A DNA stretch of 64,000 nucleotides from the NCBI GenBank assembly GCA_002702655.1, contig PABB01000026.1:124001-188000 (forward strand). The letters are read 5' to 3'. The notes under the pieces were generated by a model that ran no database searches, was not told the origin of the DNA, and was given only the letters and a program-made list of their open reading frames with translations. Positions 1 to 8,583 of the stretch are shown one piece after another. The translations under genes were made by a program, and so were the position numbers. This stretch comes from Planctomycetaceae bacterium (GTDB taxonomy: Bacteria; Planctomycetota; Planctomycetia; Pirellulales; Lacipirellulaceae). How positions within the stretch are numbered: position 1 is the first letter of the stretch; every line of letters starts with the position of its first letter.

Positions 1-954
1 CATTGTGGCCAGGTGGATCAGGGCGTCGCCTTGCTGTACCAGCGGATTGTTGGTGTGGCCGATGACGATGCCGTCGGACGGCGCCGACACGGGCCAGGCG
101 TCGTCGCCGAACACGTCGGCCACCACGCCCAGCTTCTCCTTCGCCGCCACGCGGGCGCCCAATTGCGTGTCCAGCCGCAACACGCCGCTGTGCCGGGCGC
201 GAATCCACGCGGTCTTTTCCACCAACTCCGAGTGATTCGCCTTGCGCTTGGGGGCGGTGCGACGCATCTTCAGCGCGGCCAGCACCCGCAGCACGCCGTC
301 GCGACCCAGGCGGATCGCCGCGTCGTCGAACCGCAGCGGCTCGCCCGCTTCGTAAACCAGCGTGCGAATCCCCGCGGCCGTGGACGCCTTGCGCAGCGAG
401 CCGTCGATGGCGCTCGCGTGCATTAGCACAGGCGCGGCGAACGCCTCGGCCAGTTGTCGCGTTTCCTCGTCGTGCAGATTCGCACGAACCTGCGGCAAGT
501 TCGTGCGATGATTCGATCCCGTGTGCAGGTCGATGCCGAATTGGCACTTCAGCACGACTTCCTGCATGAACAGGTTGGCTAGCCGCCCGGCAAGCGAACC
601 TCGCGCGCTGCCGGGAAACGATCGGTTGAGGTCGCGGCGGTCGGGCAGATACCGACTCTGGGCGTTGAACCCGAACACGTTGACGATCGGCACGGTCAGC
701 AGGCAGCCCGACAGCGCGGCCGGCTCGGTTTCCTCGAGCACCTGGCCGATGATCTCCACGCCGTTCACTTCGTCGCCATGCACCGCGGCGCTGATCCACA
801 CGTTGGGGCCGGCCTTGGCGCCGTTGACCACCACGATCGGCAGCGCCAGCCACGTGCCCGTCGGCAGCCGCGCCACGGGGATCTCCAGCCGCTTGCGTTG
901 TCCCGGCTCGACAACGGATCCGGCGATCTCAATGGGCAGATTGCGGTGCTTCAT
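1..954 (-). CDS. Succinylglutamate desuccinylase/aspartoacylase-like zinc hydrolase (C-terminus cut by window edge)
   Basis: M14-like zinc hydrolase of the AstE/aspartoacylase group, which cleaves N-acyl amino acids or small acylated peptides. Reading the minus strand from the ATG at 954 gives 318 open codons to the window edge. Visible motifs are AAVHGDE (zinc ligands His59 and Glu62), DLNRSFPG and DLHTGS (third ligand His). The last part of the visible protein (PSDGIVIGHTNNPLVQQGD) resembles the C-terminal beta domain of the family. It is the third gene after a retropepsin-like protease and a RimK-like ligase on the same strand. That set fits a peptide-tagging module in which the ligase adds amino acids and the hydrolase removes or trims them (inference). 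The true substrate cannot be read from the sequence. Confidence 0.85.
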   Translation of the reverse strand, partial: MKHRNLPIEIAGSVVEPGQRKRLEIPVARLPTGTWLALPIVVVNGAKAGPNVWISAAVHGDEVNGVEIIGQVLEETEPAALSGCLLTVPIVNVFGFNAQSRYLPDRRDLNRSFPGSARGSLAGRLANLFMQEVVLKCQFGIDLHTGSNHRTNLPQVRANLHDEETRQLAEAFAAPVLMHASAIDGSLRKASTAAGIRTLVYEAGEPLRFDDAAIRLGRDGVLRVLAALKMRRTAPKRKANHSELVEKTAWIRARHSGVLRLDTQLGARVAAKEKLGVVADVFGDDAWPVSAPSDGIVIGHTNNPLVQQGDALIHLATM

Positions 955-1114
955 AGCGAAGGGGGGACGGGGAAAGCGGAATGGGGAATGCCAAACGGGA
1001 AATGTCGAATGCCGCGACGGCGGGGCTTAGCGGTTGCGGCGACGCAACCCGCCCTTGAGGAAGGCGTCTTTGAAGCGCGACTCCGCCTTCCCCATTCCCC
1101 CTTCCGCCTCTGCT

Positions 1115-2017
1115 TCATCCTCGGCCCTTATCGCGTTGCTTGCCGCTCTTGGCGTTCTTTTCGATGAACTCGATGATCTTGCCCGCGACGTCGACGTTGG
1201 TCGCTTCTTCAATCCCTTCCAGCCCGGGGGTGCTGTTGACCTCCATGACCACCGGGCCGTGGTTGGAACGCAGTACGTCGACGCCCGCGATATTCAGGCC
1301 CATCGTTTTGGCGGCGCGGACCGCGGTGGACCGCTCCTCGGGGGTCAGCTTGATTTTCTCGGCCGTGCCGCCGCGGTGCAGGTTCGAGCGGAACTCGCCT
1401 GGCGGCCCCTGACGCAGCATCGAGGCGATCACCCGCCCGCCCACGACGAAGCACCGGATGTCGGCGCCGCCCGCTTCCTTGATGAACTCCTGCACCAGGA
1501 TGTTGGCGTCGAGACCGCGAAACGCCTCGATGACCGCCTGGGCCGCCTTTTTCGTTTCCCCCAGGATCACGCCGACGCCCTGGGTGCCTTCAATCAGCTT
1601 GACCACCACCGGCGCCCCGCCGGCCAGGTTAATCAGTCCGTCGATGTCCTTGGTCGAGTGAGCGCACCCGGTGACCGGCAGCCCGATGCCGTCGCGGGCC
1701 ATCAGTTGCATGCTGCGCAGTTTGTCGCGGCTGCGGCTGATCGCCTGCGACTCGTTGGCCACGAACACGCCCATCATCTCAAACTGGCGCACGACCGCCG
1801 TGCCGTAGAACGTGTGCGAGGCCCCGATCCGCGGGATGACCGCATCGGGCCGCACGCGATCGCCCGAGTACAGCACCTGCGGCCGGTGCGACGTGATGTC
1901 CATATAGCAGCGCAGGTAGTCGACCACCGACATGTCGTGGCCGCGCTGTTGTCCGGCTTCCTTGAGTCGCTGGGTCGAGACGAGTTTTGGGTTTCGAGAC
2001 AGAATGGCAATACGCAC
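1115..2017 (-). CDS. RimK-like ATP-grasp ligase (alpha-L-glutamate ligase family)
   Basis: ATP-grasp ligase that joins an amino acid, typically glutamate, to a protein or peptide carboxylate. With the GTG start at 2017 (protein begins [12 protein letters not shown]) the product is 300 residues, the length of E. coli RimK; the frame stays open upstream to 2077 but that part does not look like the family. Family features visible are [37 protein letters not shown] in the ATP lid, the [11 protein letters not shown] strand, and the Mg-binding [14 protein letters not shown] near the C-terminus. It lies 145 nt after the retropepsin-like gene and 160 nt before the desuccinylase-like gene. Whether it modifies ribosomal protein S6 or another target is unknown; the protease and desuccinylase partners suggest a different peptide substrate. 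Confidence 0.87.
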   Translation of the reverse strand: MRIAILSRNPKLVSTQRLKEAGQQRGHDMSVVDYLRCYMDITSHRPQVLYSGDRVRPDAVIPRIGASHTFYGTAVVRQFEMMGVFVANESQAISRSRDKLRSMQLMARDGIGLPVTGCAHSTKDIDGLINLAGGAPVVVKLIEGTQGVGVILGETKKAAQAVIEAFRGLDANILVQEFIKEAGGADIRCFVVGGRVIASMLRQGPPGEFRSNLHRGGTAEKIKLTPEERSTAVRAAKTMGLNIAGVDVLRSNHGPVVMEVNSTPGLEGIEEATNVDVAGKIIEFIEKNAKSGKQRDKGRG

Positions 2018-2080
2018 GATGAAACGGCTTTCGTTGCGGGAAATGACTGAACGTTGAATGACCGATGCCGGTCTCAAATG

Positions 2081-2100
2081 CCCTGCCCTCGAAGGCAGGG
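2081..2100. repeat. Short perfect hairpin between protease and ligase genes
   Basis: CCCTGCC at 2081-2087 pairs exactly with GGCAGGG at 2094-2100 across a six-base loop. It lies in the leader of the RimK-like gene on the minus strand. No T-run follows, so it is not a clear terminator; mRNA processing or attenuation is possible. Confidence 0.5.
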
Positions 2101-2162
2101 ACTTCAGACTTTGGCGAACTCGCCCCGCCCCTCAGGGAAAAGCGGTTCTCTCCTTGGGGTGG

Positions 2163-2660
2163 TCATTCACTCTTCTTCTTGCGTTTCTTCTTTTTCTTGG
2201 GCTTCACCAGCCTGACGGGCGGCTTGCTGACCAGGTAGCTGTGCCCGGGGTCCACGTTGAACCGGCCCCGCAGCGCCTCGCGCCCCAGCAGCATGCGGAA
2301 GCCCATTTGATCGCGAGCGGCCAGGGTCAGCTCGATCGGCCAGCACAGGCCGGCCAATTCCAATTGAGTGACAATCACCGGCCGCCGCGTCGCGTGGCCA
2401 CTGCTGCTCTTGACCATCCGGTACTCCAGCAGAGGCGCCTCGGCGCGGACGGTCGTCGCGGAGTCGCGCTGCAGCGGATGCACGTCGAACCGCAGCCACG
2501 GCGCGCCGTCGCGCTCGAACTGCTCAATATGCAGCGCGTGCAGCGACGAGCTGCGCGCCCCCGTGTCGATCTTCGGCTTCACCGCAGCAATGCCCAACTC
2601 GGGCAGCGCGACCCACTCGCGCCAGCCGACGACCAGTTTGGGGTGAGCGGTGCGCGACAT
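2163..2660 (-). CDS. Retropepsin-like aspartic protease of the RimK-associated (Pfam Zn_protease, PF05618) family
   Basis: Predicted 165-residue protein beginning MSRTAHPKLVVGWREWVALP at the ATG at 2660. The family was named 'ATP-dependent zinc protease' but has a retropepsin-type fold with a single D-T-G-A active site, seen here in KPKIDTGARSSSLHA. The flap-side motif SSGHATRRPVI and GREAL are also present. The C-terminus is strikingly basic, a run of Lys and Arg in the last 15 residues (KPKKKKKRKKKSE), which may bind nucleic acid or acidic peptides. It is first in a same-strand set with a RimK-like ligase and a desuccinylase-like hydrolase, an association known for this family. The likely role is processing of ATP-grasp-made peptides (inference). 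Confidence 0.8.
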   Translation of the reverse strand: MSRTAHPKLVVGWREWVALPELGIAAVKPKIDTGARSSSLHALHIEQFERDGAPWLRFDVHPLQRDSATTVRAEAPLLEYRMVKSSSGHATRRPVIVTQLELAGLCWPIELTLAARDQMGFRMLLGREALRGRFNVDPGHSYLVSKPPVRLVKPKKKKKRKKKSE

Positions 2661-2770
2661 GCGGCAATCAAGTGGTGTGCGACGGGGCGGTGCGGCGATC
2701 GAAACACATTGTCGTCGATTTGCTGTTGGCGAGCTACGCCTGTTGTCGCTTGCTGTGAAGCGATGCGGCG

Positions 2771-2944
2771 GCTCCGGGAGCTGACGCTGCCCGGCTCGCC
2801 GCACCGTCGTACCGACGACACTGCGCTACTCAAGCAGATCAGGACACTTGATCCCAGTTTTGTGTGGTGTTATTTTGTTCAGTGGCTTGGTGGTGCGTCA
2901 GCGTCAGCACCCTTTTCGAGCCGGGAAGCGTCAGCTCCCGGAGC
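2771..2944. repeat. REP pair (REPIN-like) upstream of the transposase
   Basis: A 28-base unit at 2771-2798 recurs inverted at 2917-2944 with one mismatch. Each unit carries its own small hairpin: CCGGGA and TCCCGG separated by nine bases. The 118 bases between hold the transposase promoter. Two more units lie just after the transposase gene at 3526-3608. Paired inverted REPs beside a RAYT gene match the REPIN arrangement known from other bacteria. Confidence 0.8.
2848..2876 (+). promoter_or_regulatory. Sigma-70-type promoter for the RAYT gene
   Basis: TTGATC (2848-2853), 17-base spacer, TATTTT (2871-2876), in a locally AT-rich stretch. The transcript would start near 2883 and carry the second REP hairpin (2917-2944) in its leader before the ATG at 2981. 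Confidence 0.5.
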
Positions 2945-2980
2945 TCCCAGACCCTCTTCACTTCACCTCGCGAGGTCCGC

Positions 2981-3538
2981 ATGTCACTCGCGCATTGGCT
3001 CCTCACCAGCACCACGTACGGTTCCTGGCTGCCCGGCGACCCGCGCGGCAGCGTTACTTCGGTTCGAGATTACCGCGCCGACGATCGACGCACGGGCAGT
3101 CGCGTCGAGCACGATCGCCCCGGCACCCCCTGGGAGCCGGCCTGTCCGGGGTTATATCGCAGCGCCCAATCGCTGCTGAAATCGCCGCCGGTAGTGTTCG
3201 ACCGTCCGCACGCCCTCGCGCTCGTCGAGCAATTCGTCGAGACGGCCCGACGCCGCGACTGGCGCTTGCTGGCCGTGGCGGTGATGGCGACGCACTTTCA
3301 CATCGTGGTCGCCGCCCCGCAGCAGGTTTCGGCCGATAAGCTCTTGGGTGATTTCAAAGCTTGGGGATCGCGCGCCCTCTCAGCGCGACTTGGCAAACCC
3401 GCGTCCGGCACGTGGTGGACGGCGGGCGGTTCGAAACGCTACAAAGGCGACGAACGTGCCATTCACGCAGCGCTCCAGTACGTGCTCCACAAACAGCACG
3501 CCCCGCTGGTGACGTGGCGCCCGAACTCCGAGAGCTAA
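2981..3538 (+). CDS. REP-associated tyrosine transposase (RAYT, Y1/HUH family)
   Basis: 185-residue single-strand endonuclease of the Y1 HUH group that nicks at REP hairpins. The HUH pair is His105-Phe-His107 in MATHFHIVVA, and Tyr167 in LQYVLHKQH is the probable nucleophile. The N-terminal MSLAHWLLTSTTYGSWLPGD is typical of the family. The ATG at 2981 is chosen because the protein family begins there, although the frame is open further upstream through a REP unit. The gene is bounded by inverted REP pairs at 2771-2944 and 3526-3608, and its last codons are part of the third REP unit. RAYTs are normally single-copy, domesticated genes rather than free transposons. No target duplication or terminal inverted repeat of an IS type was seen. 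Confidence 0.85.
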   Translation: MSLAHWLLTSTTYGSWLPGDPRGSVTSVRDYRADDRRTGSRVEHDRPGTPWEPACPGLYRSAQSLLKSPPVVFDRPHALALVEQFVETARRRDWRLLAVAVMATHFHIVVAAPQQVSADKLLGDFKAWGSRALSARLGKPASGTWWTAGGSKRYKGDERAIHAALQYVLHKQHAPLVTWRPNSES

Positions 3539-3608
3539 CGCTGCTCGGCTCAGTACGAGCTCACGCCGCGCAGCTCCCATCGAGCCGGGAAGCGTGAGCT
3601 CCCGGAGC
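3526..3608. repeat. REP pair (REPIN-like) at the 3' end of the transposase gene
   Basis: Unit three (3526-3551) is a degenerate copy, about three mismatches in 26 bases, in the orientation of the first unit; it contains the RAYT stop codon at 3536-3538. Unit four (3581-3608) is inverted and differs from unit two by one base. The pair ends 17 nt before the sialidase ATG, so it forms most of that gene's leader. Confidence 0.78.
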
Positions 3609-3625
3609 CAACCACGACCACCATC

Positions 3626-4786
3626 ATGCCAACCCCACCCGCCTGCATTCGTCGCTCCCTCGGCTGCCGCATCGCCGCGGCGGTCGTGGCCATCGGCTCC
3701 GTCTCCGCGGCTTGCCAAGCCGCGGAGACCGTCGTCTACCGCATGGGCGAGCATGGCTACCATACCTACCGTATCCCCGCGATCGTGAAAGCCGCCAACG
3801 GCGACCTGCTGGCGTTCGCCGAAGGTCGTAAGAACGGCGCGGGCGACGCGGGGGACATCGACCTTGTGTTGCGCCGCAGCAGCGACGGCGGCGTCACCTG
3901 GGGCGAGATGGCCGTCCTGCAAGACGAGTGGGACGATCCCACGGCCAATGTGACCTATGGCAATCCCGCGCCCGTGGTCGATTTGCTGGACCCCGATCAC
4001 CCGGGCCGCGTGTGGTTGCTGCTGACCCGAAACAACGACGGTGTGCTGGCGATCTTCAGCGACGACCATGGCGCCACGTGGTCGCAGCGGATCGACATCA
4101 CCGCGCAGGTGAAGCGACCCAATTGGAACTGGTACGCGACCGGCCCCGGGCACGTGCTGCAGCTCACGCGCGGCCCGCATGCCGGTCGGCTGGTCGTGGC
4201 GTCGGATCACCGCACGTCGGACCGTCCGGGCTGGGGCGCTCACGCGGTGATCAGCGATGACCACGGGGCCACCTGGCGGATCGGCGCCGTCGACACCCGC
4301 GACCGCGGCGACGCGCTGCACCCCAACGAAACTCTGGCGGAAGAGCTCACCGACGGCCGCGTGTACTTCAACGCCCGCGATCAACACGGCAGCGATCCGG
4401 CGACCCGCGCGGTCGCGTTCAGCAGCGACGGCGGCGAGAGTTTCGACGAACCGTTTGTGCCGGCGCCCGAGTTCGTCACGCCGGTCGTGCAGAACTCCAT
4501 CTTGCGCGTTGCCGCGTCCGACGCCGGCGCCGATGAGGACCTGCTCGTGTGGTGCGGTCCCGGCGACCCCCAGCGCCGCCGCGATCTGACGCTGATGGTC
4601 AGCCGCGACGAAGCCCGCACGTGGCGCGCCGCGGGCGTGATCCACCAGGGTGATGCCGCTTACAGCGACATCGTGCTGATCGACGACGCCCACGTGGGCG
4701 TGCTCTACGAAGCGGGACCGCGCGCCGACAGCTCGATTCTGTTTCAGAGCGTGCCGATCGACACGCTTCGCGAGCAGCGGGACTGA
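3626..4786 (+). CDS. Secreted exo-alpha-sialidase (GH33-type, BNR repeats)
   Basis: 386-residue predicted sialidase with an N-terminal signal sequence (basic start, AAAVVAIGSVSAACQAA). The Y-R-I-P motif typical of sialidases follows at about residue 48, supplying one arginine of the carboxylate-binding triad. Asp-box repeats are visible as SSDGGVTWG, FSDDHGATWSQ, ISDDHGATWRI, FSSDGGESFD and SRDEARTWRA. A late LYEAGPRADSSILF segment fits the end of the beta-propeller, with the Glu/Tyr region near the active site. It should release terminal sialic acids or related sugars outside the cytoplasm. It is separated from the RAYT gene by a REP pair and converges with a large PEP-CTERM gene whose stop lies 6 nt away. 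A second sialidase-like domain occurs at 56359-57375. Confidence 0.88.
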   Translation: MPTPPACIRRSLGCRIAAAVVAIGSVSAACQAAETVVYRMGEHGYHTYRIPAIVKAANGDLLAFAEGRKNGAGDAGDIDLVLRRSSDGGVTWGEMAVLQDEWDDPTANVTYGNPAPVVDLLDPDHPGRVWLLLTRNNDGVLAIFSDDHGATWSQRIDITAQVKRPNWNWYATGPGHVLQLTRGPHAGRLVVASDHRTSDRPGWGAHAVISDDHGATWRIGAVDTRDRGDALHPNETLAEELTDGRVYFNARDQHGSDPATRAVAFSSDGGESFDEPFVPAPEFVTPVVQNSILRVAASDAGADEDLLVWCGPGDPQRRRDLTLMVSRDEARTWRAAGVIHQGDAAYSDIVLIDDAHVGVLYEAGPRADSSILFQSVPIDTLREQRD

Positions 4787-4791
4787 GCCGC

Positions 4792-7700
4792 TCAGTCAGC
4801 CGTGCCGAATCCCCAGCGGCGCGCATTGCGTCGCCGACGACCTGCCATCGCGCCCGTCGCCACTGCCGCGAACGCCGCCAACGTCCCCGCCATCGGCTCC
4901 GGCACCGCCGCGGCCTGGGCGGTCGGAAGCGGTTGTCCAAACGCACGTTGCCAGCTCAAAAAGTCGTCGCCGGCCACCTGGCCGTCGAGGTTCGCGTCGC
5001 CGCTGGCGTGGTCCATGTTGGGTCGACCGTAGTTCGCCTGCCACCTCGCCAAATCGGTGGCGTCGACAACGCCGCTGTCATCGAAGTCGGCGGCCCAGCC
5101 GATCGAGTCGACCTCGACGAACGCTTCGGTCGGCTGCAGGTCCACCGTGAACTGATACAGCAAATCACCCGCCGACAGGTCCGACACGGTCAGCGCGCCC
5201 AGGCCAGCGGACTCCTTGGTCACCAGCAGGGCCCGCTCGCCCACCGCGGCGGCGAAGTCATCGTCGGCCGTCAGTTTCAAGGGAAACGTGCCAAAGTAAC
5301 TCTCATCCAGGGCGAGTCGCCCCGCGGTGGTCAGATCTTCGCCAAAGCGGAAGCCAAAGTGATTGGACGTGACGCGGCCGGAGATTTCCACCACGCCATG
5401 CGGGCCAATCTCAATTGCAGGAATGCCCCTGAAGGTACTACCGCTGGTGGTGAAATCGCCAAAAACGGTCCAGCGGGCGTTGTTCACCGTCACGCGTCCG
5501 CCATCCTGGACTCGCGTCCTTCCGCTGCGGACGACGGCCCCGTCGGCAATGGTCAGGATGCCCCCGGCGTTGATTTGGAAGCCGTCGCCAAAAGTAACGC
5601 TGGTCGACGGGAGTTCCCACAGCGAGCCCGGTCCTGACACGACGACGCTGGCCGCGGGGGGCGAGGGGGCGCCGGAAAAGCGAACGCCAATCGCGGCCGT
5701 GCCGCTGTACACGGCCGCGCCGTTGGTGATGGAAATCTCGGCGGCGCCGCCGTCGCCGATCACCAACTCCGCGTCGCTCGACGAGAAGAACGGCTCGTAG
5801 ATGTCGGCATAGTACGCCCCCACGCGCCACGACGAGCCGGGGCCATCGACAGTCACGATGCCCGTGCCCGCGGTCCCGAAGCCGCCGCCGCCGATCGTCG
5901 TGGCGGGCGTCGTGACGGCGCCGCCGTTGGTGATCCGCAGTTCGCCGCGCCCGGCCGCGCCAATCATGGTGCGCGAGCTGGTGGCGCGCGAGCTGGACGA
6001 GAACGGCGACGATGAGCTGGCCGACACGGCTGACAGCGCCGACCCCGGCCCGTCGACGTGGACCAACCCCGTGGAGCCGGTGGCCGAGGGATCGCCGGCA
6101 ATCATCAAGCTGTCGGACGTCACCTGCCCGCCGCCGGTCACGAGCAGTTGCCCGGCGCCGCGATTGCCGACGATCAAGCTGACGGGTGACTGCGAACTGG
6201 AGAACGTGTTGTCGGCTACGCCGGCATCCAATCGGCTGCCGGGCCCGGCGACGGTGACGATTCCCGTGCCGCCCTGTTCGTGGCCGATCGACACGCTGCT
6301 GATCGCCCCGACTCCGCCGCCGGAAATATGCAGCGCGCCGGCGCCCAATTCGCCGATCGTCATTACAGGGGCGATGGTGATGTTGCGATTTGCATGCAGG
6401 CTCGAGCCGGGGCCCTGCACGCTGATCGTCCCGGCGCCGGTCTCTTCGGCGCCGAGCGTCAACAGATGCAATCCTTCCAGGAACGCCCCGCCGGTGACGG
6501 TCAGCTCCGCGGCGCCGGCGCGACCAACAGTCAGTTCATTCTGCACCAGAAGTTTCGTGCCCGCGCCTTCGACAATCCCCATGCCGTGACTGTCGGGCCC
6601 GTCGCCAAACAGTGCGCTGAAAGTCTTGATTGTCGCACCATCTCGTACAGTGACCGATCCCTCGCCCGCGTAGCCGGCGCCGAGCACGGCATAGTCGAGG
6701 TCATCGAAGGGATAGTCCGCTTCCAATCGCACTTCGACCGCTTGATCGGGCAGGGAGTTGATCTGGAAGGTCTGCACGCCTGCCGGATTGCGGTCAAACA
6801 CCATGTCCAGGTCGCTAACCAGACCCTGCACCGTGATTGTGCCTTGGCCGCGCAATGCGTCGGCGCCGGCGTAGAGCGATCTTGCCGTGATCGTCGCGTT
6901 GTCCATGTCGATCGCGCTCGCCCCGTCGGGGGCCACCAACACGCTGCCGTTGGCGTCGATCGTGGCGTTGATCAGGTCGAGTTGTCCGTGCCCCTCGCCT
7001 CCCACTTGCACGCTGCTGGCGGTGAGCATGGCATTATCAACGGTCGCGTGGCCGCTGGAGCCGGCGTGCCACCCGAGCGTCACATACTGAGCGGTCAAGT
7101 GCACGCCATCGGCAATCCGCAAGGTGGCCGCGTCGCGATAGCCCACGCCGAGTTCTCCGTTTCGGCCCATGTTGAGGTTGAGCGTCACGTTCTGCCCCGG
7201 CTGGTCATCAAGCACGAACTGCTGCTGCAGGCCGTGCGTGGCGTCGAACACGAGCGACAGGTCGCTGACCAAGCCGCCGGCGTCGATCACGCCGGTCCCG
7301 TGAATGTCGCTTGGCGCGGCGACCAGCGAACGGGCGTTGAGCGTACCGTTATCCAGCTCAATTTGTCCGCTGCCGGTCCCCTCGCCCACGCGCACCGACG
7401 ACGAGGCCGCCACGTGGCCGCCGTCGGCGATTACCAGGCGTCCCACGCCGTCCTTGCCGAGATAGATGTTCTCCGCCGTCCACTGCGAGCCGGAATTCTG
7501 CACGGTGACAGCGCCGTCGCCACTGGCGTTGCTGCCGAGGTAGCCGGTGCCCGATGACGCCGTGGCGCCTTGGTCGATTGTCAGCGAGCCGACGCCGCTG
7601 CTGCCGATCCACGCCGTGCCGGAGCCGCTCAGCGAACTGCCAACGCCGCGGATGACCGCCGTGCCGGATTGGTTGAAGACGTCGCCGACATACAGCGTGC

Positions 7701-8583
7701 CCGGCGACAGCGTCCCCTGGTCCTCGACCGTGATCGTGGCTGTCTCGCGCCCCGAAACGCGGACGTAGCTGGAACCGGACCACGCCGAACCTGCGCCGGT
7801 GATCGTCGCGGCGGCGTTGGCGCCGGTTTGGGAGCCGCCCACGGTGAGCCTGGCTGCGCTCCCGGCGCCGCCGGAGGAGACCGTCAGCGTGCCGGCGCCG
7901 CGGTCGCCGATGACGGCGGTCCCGGCAATGCTGAGGCGCGAGTCCGGGCCGGTGATTTGCACGGTCCCGCTGCCGGACGTTTCGTCGGCGACGGTCAGCT
8001 CGTCGGCATCGATCCGCCCGCCGCCAGTGATCTCCACCCACCCGGCGCCGGCGTCGCCCACCAGCAACTCATCGACGATGGTCAGCCGCGAGCCGGCGCC
8101 GTCGACCTGCACCTGCCCGGTCTGTTCAGCCGTCGCGCCCAAGGTTGCGTTGTCGCCGACCGTCATGCGGCCGCCCGCCATCAGCGAAAGGACGGCCGAA
8201 ACGGCGCCGCTGACGGTCAGGTCGTCGCCCCCCTCGGCTTCGGTCGGGATCTGCCACAGCGTTACCGCGTCGGTCACGCGCACCAGGGCGTCGTCGGCGT
8301 GAGCGCCGCCGATCGTCAGCGCACCGGTTTGCAGAAAGCTGCCGCCGGCCGCTTCGAACGCCCCGGCGCCGGACGTTCCCACCGCCGCTGCGGCGGTCGG
8401 GTCGACCACAAACGCCGGCAGCGGATTGGCCAACGGCGTGCCGCCCAGCGTCACGTCGACGGCCCCGACGCCGTCGGGATCGACGGTCAGTTGCCCGCAA
8501 GCCGGGCCGCTGGGCACGACGCTCAGCGCAGTGGCGACCAGCGCGGGCAGTAAGGAATAGGTACGCAGCAGGTGTCGAGGCAT
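4792..8583 (-). CDS. Giant autotransporter-like repeat protein with dockerin repeats and PEP-CTERM anchor
   Basis: 1263-residue secreted protein. The ATG at 8583 is preferred because it begins a good signal peptide (MPRHLLRTYSLLPALVATAL, cleavage near ACGQL); the frame is open to 8688. The body is a long series of parallel-beta repeats of the form VxGPGSxW...VGxxGxGxLxIxxGG, like bacterial autotransporter passenger or filamentous-adhesin strands. There is no autotransporter beta-barrel. The C-terminus carries two dockerin-like calcium motifs (DFDDSGVVDATDLARWQ and DANLDGQVAGDDFLSWQ), then VPEP, a hydrophobic stretch and a basic tail: a PEP-CTERM sorting signal. It is probably sorted by an exosortase to the cell surface. 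The adhesive or structural role is inferred. Confidence 0.85.
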   Translation of the reverse strand: MPRHLLRTYSLLPALVATALSVVPSGPACGQLTVDPDGVGAVDVTLGGTPLANPLPAFVVDPTAAAAVGTSGAGAFEAAGGSFLQTGALTIGGAHADDALVRVTDAVTLWQIPTEAEGGDDLTVSGAVSAVLSLMAGGRMTVGDNATLGATAEQTGQVQVDGAGSRLTIVDELLVGDAGAGWVEITGGGRIDADELTVADETSGSGTVQITGPDSRLSIAGTAVIGDRGAGTLTVSSGGAGSAARLTVGGSQTGANAAATITGAGSAWSGSSYVRVSGRETATITVEDQGTLSPGTLYVGDVFNQSGTAVIRGVGSSLSGSGTAWIGSSGVGSLTIDQGATASSGTGYLGSNASGDGAVTVQNSGSQWTAENIYLGKDGVGRLVIADGGHVAASSSVRVGEGTGSGQIELDNGTLNARSLVAAPSDIHGTGVIDAGGLVSDLSLVFDATHGLQQQFVLDDQPGQNVTLNLNMGRNGELGVGYRDAATLRIADGVHLTAQYVTLGWHAGSSGHATVDNAMLTASSVQVGGEGHGQLDLINATIDANGSVLVAPDGASAIDMDNATITARSLYAGADALRGQGTITVQGLVSDLDMVFDRNPAGVQTFQINSLPDQAVEVRLEADYPFDDLDYAVLGAGYAGEGSVTVRDGATIKTFSALFGDGPDSHGMGIVEGAGTKLLVQNELTVGRAGAAELTVTGGAFLEGLHLLTLGAEETGAGTISVQGPGSSLHANRNITIAPVMTIGELGAGALHISGGGVGAISSVSIGHEQGGTGIVTVAGPGSRLDAGVADNTFSSSQSPVSLIVGNRGAGQLLVTGGGQVTSDSLMIAGDPSATGSTGLVHVDGPGSALSAVSASSSSPFSSSSRATSSRTMIGAAGRGELRITNGGAVTTPATTIGGGGFGTAGTGIVTVDGPGSSWRVGAYYADIYEPFFSSSDAELVIGDGGAAEISITNGAAVYSGTAAIGVRFSGAPSPPAASVVVSGPGSLWELPSTSVTFGDGFQINAGGILTIADGAVVRSGRTRVQDGGRVTVNNARWTVFGDFTTSGSTFRGIPAIEIGPHGVVEISGRVTSNHFGFRFGEDLTTAGRLALDESYFGTFPLKLTADDDFAAAVGERALLVTKESAGLGALTVSDLSAGDLLYQFTVDLQPTEAFVEVDSIGWAADFDDSGVVDATDLARWQANYGRPNMDHASGDANLDGQVAGDDFLSWQRAFGQPLPTAQAAAVPEPMAGTLAAFAAVATGAMAGRRRRNARRWGFGTAD

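Noticed and set aside
2758-3610. Classical insertion sequence around the RAYT gene
   Set aside because: No terminal inverted repeats or target duplication of IS type; REP pairs and gene type fit a RAYT.
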